DNA from: Verrucomicrobiota bacterium
GTDB lineage: Bacteria > Verrucomicrobiota > Verrucomicrobiia > Limisphaerales > JAEYXS01
DNA: 7,683 nucleotides
Reading direction: 5' to 3'
NCBI GenBank assembly: GCA_023431185.1
Contig: JAEYXS010000034.1
Coordinates: 1 to 7,683 of the forward strand
Numbering within the stretch: the stretch's first letter is position 1; the number at the start of each line of letters is the position of its first letter. The notes below the pieces were generated by a model. The model was given only the letters and a program-made list of their open reading frames with translations. It ran no database searches and had not been told where the DNA came from. Of this stretch, positions 4,443 through 7,683 are shown piece after piece. A program made the position numbers and the translations under genes.

Positions 4443-6425
4443 ATGACACGTGTTCTGAACCTTCTCCTCTTTCTGCTGCTCTCCACCATGTCCTCGCTAC
4501 ATGCCGCTGATCTCGTTCTCAGCGAGCCCGGTACAGCTCCTCCCCCCATCGTCGTCTATCAAGGAGCCCCGCCCCGGACGCACGATGCCGCCGTCACCCT
4601 TGCCGATTATCTGGAGAAGATCACCGGCACCCGCCCGCAGGTGATCAAAGGTGAACCACAACCCCTTCCTGCAACGGCCATCTGGATCGGATACCAACCC
4701 GCCCTCAAACAGCTCTTCCCCAAGACGGATTTCAATTTCCAGCACCCTGAGGAAACGCTCATCACCGCCAACGAGAGCCATCTTGTCATCGCCGGTCGTG
4801 ACCGCTGGGACCCTGCGCACATGCAGACCAAAGGCCGCCTGTCCATGAAGACAAATATGCAGCAGGAGTACGGCACCGCCAACGCCGTTTACACCTTCAT
4901 CCAGGAGAAGCTGAATGTGCGCTGGCTCTGGCCCGGCGAAGAAGATATCATCAAGCAGCCACGCCTCGCGCTCGCTCCCTTCGAACTGCGTTACCATCCC
5001 AACATCCGGTCCCGTGCCGGCATGTTCGTGAAACTCTCCCTCGGCGACAACAAGGAAGGCGCGGACGAACTCTGGGCCCGCTTCCAACGTGTCCAGTTGG
5101 ACTCCTTGGAAGTGAGCGGCGGTCATGGCTTCGGCGATTGGTGGGAGAAATATCATGAGACTCATCCGGACTATTTCGCCGCTGCCCCGGATGGCAGCCG
5201 TCCACCGGTGGCTTTCAATCCGCGGAACACCAAGCTGTGCGCCTCCAACCCTGCGGTTTGGGATCAATGGCTCAAGAACGTGGAGCAGGAACTCGCCGAG
5301 AACCCCACGAAGAATGTGTTCAATGTCTCCCCGAATGACGGCTATACGAGCGGCCACTGCACCTGCGCCAAGTGTCTCGCCTGGGATGATCCCAAAGGGG
5401 AAAAGATGACGTGGACCTTCCCCAAAGGGGTGAAATTCGAAGGGGTCGCCCAGTCTGACCGCGACGTCCGCTTTGCGAACACCCTGGCCCGCGTGCTCAT
5501 GCAACGCTTCCCGGACCGCAAACTCTTTGTCTTGCTCAATGCCTACGGACTCGCGCGCAACCCGCCTATCGGGGTGGTGCCAGACGACAACGTGATCATC
5601 TCCAGTGTGGCCAACTTTCACATGCGCTCACCCGAGTCCCGCAAGGAGCCCATGGAACAACACGCCGCGTGGGCCAAGAAAGCGAAACACATCCTTTGGC
5701 GGCCAAACCTGGGCAGTCAGGCCGGACTGAGCTGGGGCATGCCGGACGTCGCCATGACTCAGGCGGGCGAGGATTTCCGCTTCGTAGCGGATCATCATTG
5801 CGTCGGCCTCTTCTTCGACCTGTTCTGGTTCCACTGGGCCAATCAAGGCCCGCACTACTACGCCCTCGCCCATCTGGCTTGGAATCCTTACACCGATGTT
5901 TCCGCCCTCATGGACGATTATTACCAGCGGGCGTTCGGTCCCGCCGCCAGCGATGTGAAGGCCTATTGGGAATTGCTCGAACGCACGCGCATGGAGTTCG
6001 TGGCCGAGAATCCCAGTCGCCAGCGCGCCTTTGACCTGCCGAAGAAATACACGCCCGAGCTCCTGGCCAAGGCGCAATCCCATCTGGATTCTGCCGCTAA
6101 AAAACTGGCCTCGGCAGATGAAAAATATCGTCGCCGTCTGCATTTCATCCAATGCGGTCTCGATTTCACCAAGCTTGTCGTTGATACCCGTGCATGGATG
6201 CAGAAATTCGAAGCCAGCAAGGGCAAGGATACGGCCGCAAAAGCTCACGTACTCGCCAACTGGAAAAAGACGGAAACCATGAAGAAGGATTTCCCCGAGT
6301 TTGCCATCAACTGGCAGGCCGTCTTCCGGGAAGGTGGCGAGGGCAAACGCGTCATGGGTTTGCACCCGGATACCCCGCTCAGCGGGCGCACCTTGCGTGA
6401 ACTCCAGGCGGCAGGATTGGAATAA
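4443..6425 (+). CDS. Secreted DUF4838 domain protein, putative carbohydrate-active
   Basis: This 660-aa protein begins with a clear signal peptide: MTR, then a leucine-rich core (4-16), and a likely signal peptidase I site after LHA (21) or A22. Residues about 25-150 look like the small alpha/beta domain found in front of GH20/GH67-type barrels (DAAVTLADYLEKITGTRPQ, then AIWIG, then HLVIAGRD). The middle matches my recollection of DUF4838 proteins: GGHGFGDWWEKYHETHPDYF (226-245) and KLCASNPAVWDQW (264-276), then NVSPNDGYTSGHCTCAKC (294-311) with C306, C308 and C311. The C-terminal part is helical. Relatives occur in polysaccharide-degrading Bacteroidota, Planctomycetota and Verrucomicrobiota and are thought to be glycosidase-like. 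I cannot assign catalytic residues or a substrate. A weak SD (GAGG, 10 nt upstream) precedes the ATG. An MFS transporter gene follows after 60 bp in the same frame. An alpha-glucuronidase or hexosaminidase function cannot be concluded. Confidence 0.87.
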   Translation: MTRVLNLLLFLLLSTMSSLHAADLVLSEPGTAPPPIVVYQGAPPRTHDAAVTLADYLEKITGTRPQVIKGEPQPLPATAIWIGYQPALKQLFPKTDFNFQHPEETLITANESHLVIAGRDRWDPAHMQTKGRLSMKTNMQQEYGTANAVYTFIQEKLNVRWLWPGEEDIIKQPRLALAPFELRYHPNIRSRAGMFVKLSLGDNKEGADELWARFQRVQLDSLEVSGGHGFGDWWEKYHETHPDYFAAAPDGSRPPVAFNPRNTKLCASNPAVWDQWLKNVEQELAENPTKNVFNVSPNDGYTSGHCTCAKCLAWDDPKGEKMTWTFPKGVKFEGVAQSDRDVRFANTLARVLMQRFPDRKLFVLLNAYGLARNPPIGVVPDDNVIISSVANFHMRSPESRKEPMEQHAAWAKKAKHILWRPNLGSQAGLSWGMPDVAMTQAGEDFRFVADHHCVGLFFDLFWFHWANQGPHYYALAHLAWNPYTDVSALMDDYYQRAFGPAASDVKAYWELLERTRMEFVAENPSRQRAFDLPKKYTPELLAKAQSHLDSAAKKLASADEKYRRRLHFIQCGLDFTKLVVDTRAWMQKFEASKGKDTAAKAHVLANWKKTETMKKDFPEFAINWQAVFREGGEGKRVMGLHPDTPLSGRTLRELQAAGLE

Positions 6426-6485
6426 TCCTTACATTTCCCTGTCCTTGCCAGAGCGCGGCAAAGCGGTTTCTATCTGGCCTTCATC

Positions 6486-7683
6486 GTGACGGCACGGAAA
6501 CCAGCGCTGGGCTTTATCTTCGTGACGCTCGTTCTCGATATTCTCGGGATCGGGCTGATCATCCCCATTTTGCCCAAGCTGGTCGAAGACCTCGGCGGCG
6601 GTGGCATCGAGAAGGCCACCTACATCTACGGACTGCTCGCCGCACTCTACTCGCTGATGCAGTTCATCTTCGCCCCGCTGCTCGGCAGTCTTTCCGATCG
6701 CTTCGGCCGCCGCCCGGTCATACTCGCTTCCCTGTTCGGTGCTGGCTTGGATTACTTCCTCCTCGCTTTCGCCCCGAATCTTACATGGTTTTTCATCGGC
6801 CGCATCATCGCGGGCATCACGGGAGCGAACTTCGCCGCCGCCACCGCCTACATCGCGGACATCAGTCCGCCGGAAAAGCGCGCGGGTAACTTCGGCCTCA
6901 TCGGTGCCGCCTTCGGCCTCGGCTTCATTATCGGCCCACTGATGGGCGGGGTGCTTGGCGAATACGGTCTGCGTGTCCCCTTCCTGGTGGCGGGCGGCCT
7001 GACCTTGGTCAACTGGTGCTACGGCCTTTTTGTCCTCCCAGAATCGCTTGCTCCCGAGAACCGCCGTCAGTTCTGCTGGAAAGTCTCCAACCCAATCGGT
7101 TCCCTATTCGCGCTCAAGAAACATCCGGTCGCGTTCGGGTTGGCCGGCGCCTACTTCCTCTTCAATCTCTCGCACCAGGTTTATCCCAGCATCTGGGTGC
7201 TCTATACCAGCTACCGCTATGAATGGACCGCCAAGCAGACTGGCATCTCCCTCGCCATCGTCGGCGTCACCGCCGCCATCGTGCAAGGCGGCCTCACGCG
7301 CGTGATCGTAAAACAGTTGGGTGAGGTGAAAACCGTGCTCATGGGCATGGTCATCATGACCCTGGCGTATATCTGCTACGGCCTCGCCACCACGGGCATG
7401 GCGACTTACTTCATCATCGTCTTCGCCTCCCTCGCGGGAGTCACCGCACCCACCATCCAAGGCATCATCTCCCGCAGTGTGGGTGCCGACGAGCAAGGCG
7501 GCGTGCAAGGCTCCCTCACCAGCCTCGTCAGCATCACCGGCATAATCGGGCCGCCCATCATGACCGGCCTCTTTGGTTATTTCATTGGGAAGAACGCCCC
7601 CTTTGTGCTGCCCGGCGTCGCCTTCTTCTTCAGCGCCGCCCTCATCATCGTAGCGCTGTATCTGGCCGTGCTCTCCTTCAGCA
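6486..7683 (+). CDS. MFS transporter of the TetA/TCR (DHA1) type, C-terminus beyond the window
   Basis: The frame is open from the stop of the DUF4838 gene (TAA 6423-6425) to the right edge. The only plausible start is the GTG at 6486, giving 399 codons and no stop, so few residues are probably missing. Helix 1 begins at once (ALGFIFVTLVLDILGIGLII, 7-26). The loop 2-3 motif A is G67-SLSD-R72-FGRR, and motif C in helix 5 is GLGFIIGPLMGG. Helix 4 and its following loop (RIIAGITGANFAAATAYIAD, then ISPPEKRAGNFG) are characteristic of the tetracycline-resistance-like subfamily. The second half has further helices, including AIVGVTAAIVQGG and a DEQGGVQGSLTSLVSITGII stretch like that in TetA relatives. 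It should be an inner-membrane proton-driven exporter. The substrate is unknown, and most chromosomal members are not proven tetracycline pumps. There is no SD before the GTG. It is probably co-transcribed with the DUF4838 gene. Confidence 0.92.
   Translation, partial: MTARKPALGFIFVTLVLDILGIGLIIPILPKLVEDLGGGGIEKATYIYGLLAALYSLMQFIFAPLLGSLSDRFGRRPVILASLFGAGLDYFLLAFAPNLTWFFIGRIIAGITGANFAAATAYIADISPPEKRAGNFGLIGAAFGLGFIIGPLMGGVLGEYGLRVPFLVAGGLTLVNWCYGLFVLPESLAPENRRQFCWKVSNPIGSLFALKKHPVAFGLAGAYFLFNLSHQVYPSIWVLYTSYRYEWTAKQTGISLAIVGVTAAIVQGGLTRVIVKQLGEVKTVLMGMVIMTLAYICYGLATTGMATYFIIVFASLAGVTAPTIQGIISRSVGADEQGGVQGSLTSLVSITGIIGPPIMTGLFGYFIGKNAPFVLPGVAFFFSAALIIVALYLAVLSFS

Noticed and set aside
4158..4449. 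Two minus-strand open frames (79 and 72 codons) over the terminator and the gap
   Set aside because: They run through a perfect terminator stem and two hairpins, and their MGKMPM/HGQNA readings look like translation of the palindromic repeat rather than protein.
5388..5445. Repeated CCCAAAGGGG blocks within the DUF4838 gene
   Set aside because: There are only two copies, encoding similar PKG tripeptides (DPKGEK and FPKGVK); this is ordinary coding sequence, not a repeat array.
4497..5621. 374-codon minus-strand frame opposite the DUF4838 gene
   Set aside because: It is a shadow frame with the same low-complexity composition, overlapping a gene with a signal peptide and family motifs.
5628..6365. 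245-codon minus-strand frame opposite the DUF4838 gene's 3' part
   Set aside because: It is a shadow of the real gene with no recognisable motif and no ribosome binding site.
7104..7508. 134-codon minus-strand frame opposite the MFS gene
   Set aside because: It is a His/Asp/Gly-rich shadow of transmembrane helices on the plus strand.

Overview
The window looks like a chromosomal segment from a free-living Gram-negative bacterium, most likely of the Verrucomicrobiota/PVC group. The hints are a moderately GC-rich composition, a secreted DUF4838-type protein, a stand-alone glycogen-binding module, frequent lack of Shine-Dalgarno (SD) sequences, and a palindromic intergenic motif that resembles a dispersed family in PVC genomes. 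The taxonomic call is inference from style. No rRNA, tRNA, phage, transposon or CRISPR sequence was found.

Left part (1-1773, minus strand): two genes are read leftward. The first is a 100-aa stand-alone CBM48/AMPK-beta-like glycogen-binding domain protein (1471-1773). Downstream of it, 97 bp away (start to stop), lies the N-terminal 459 residues of a large membrane sensor (1-1378) with a MASE1 multi-helix domain followed by an extracytoplasmic CHASE domain. Its cytoplasmic output domain (histidine kinase, GGDEF or other) is outside the window. No terminator is visible between the two, so they may share a transcript.

Middle (1774-4275): a 165-bp divergent intergenic region separates the leftward genes from the plus-strand genes. 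It holds weak promoter-like hexamers and a 7-bp inverted repeat. Next come an orphan 149-aa zinc-ribbon plus transmembrane protein (1939-2388) and a complete ilvD gene (2474-4207) for dihydroxy-acid dehydratase of branched-chain amino acid synthesis. A textbook palindromic Rho-independent terminator follows ilvD.

Right part (4276-7683, plus strand): a short intergenic stretch with two small hairpins is followed by a secreted 660-aa DUF4838 protein (4443-6425), probably linked to carbohydrate metabolism. Then comes a nearly complete MFS transporter of the TetA/TCR (DHA1) type, starting at a GTG at 6486 and running off the right edge. These two genes are 60 bp apart in the same reading frame and plausibly co-transcribed.

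The genes do not form one obvious pathway. Nothing here can be claimed as a new system. The points most worth a second look are the glycogen-module/sensor pairing, the orphan zinc-ribbon membrane protein, and the palindrome at 4380-4398.
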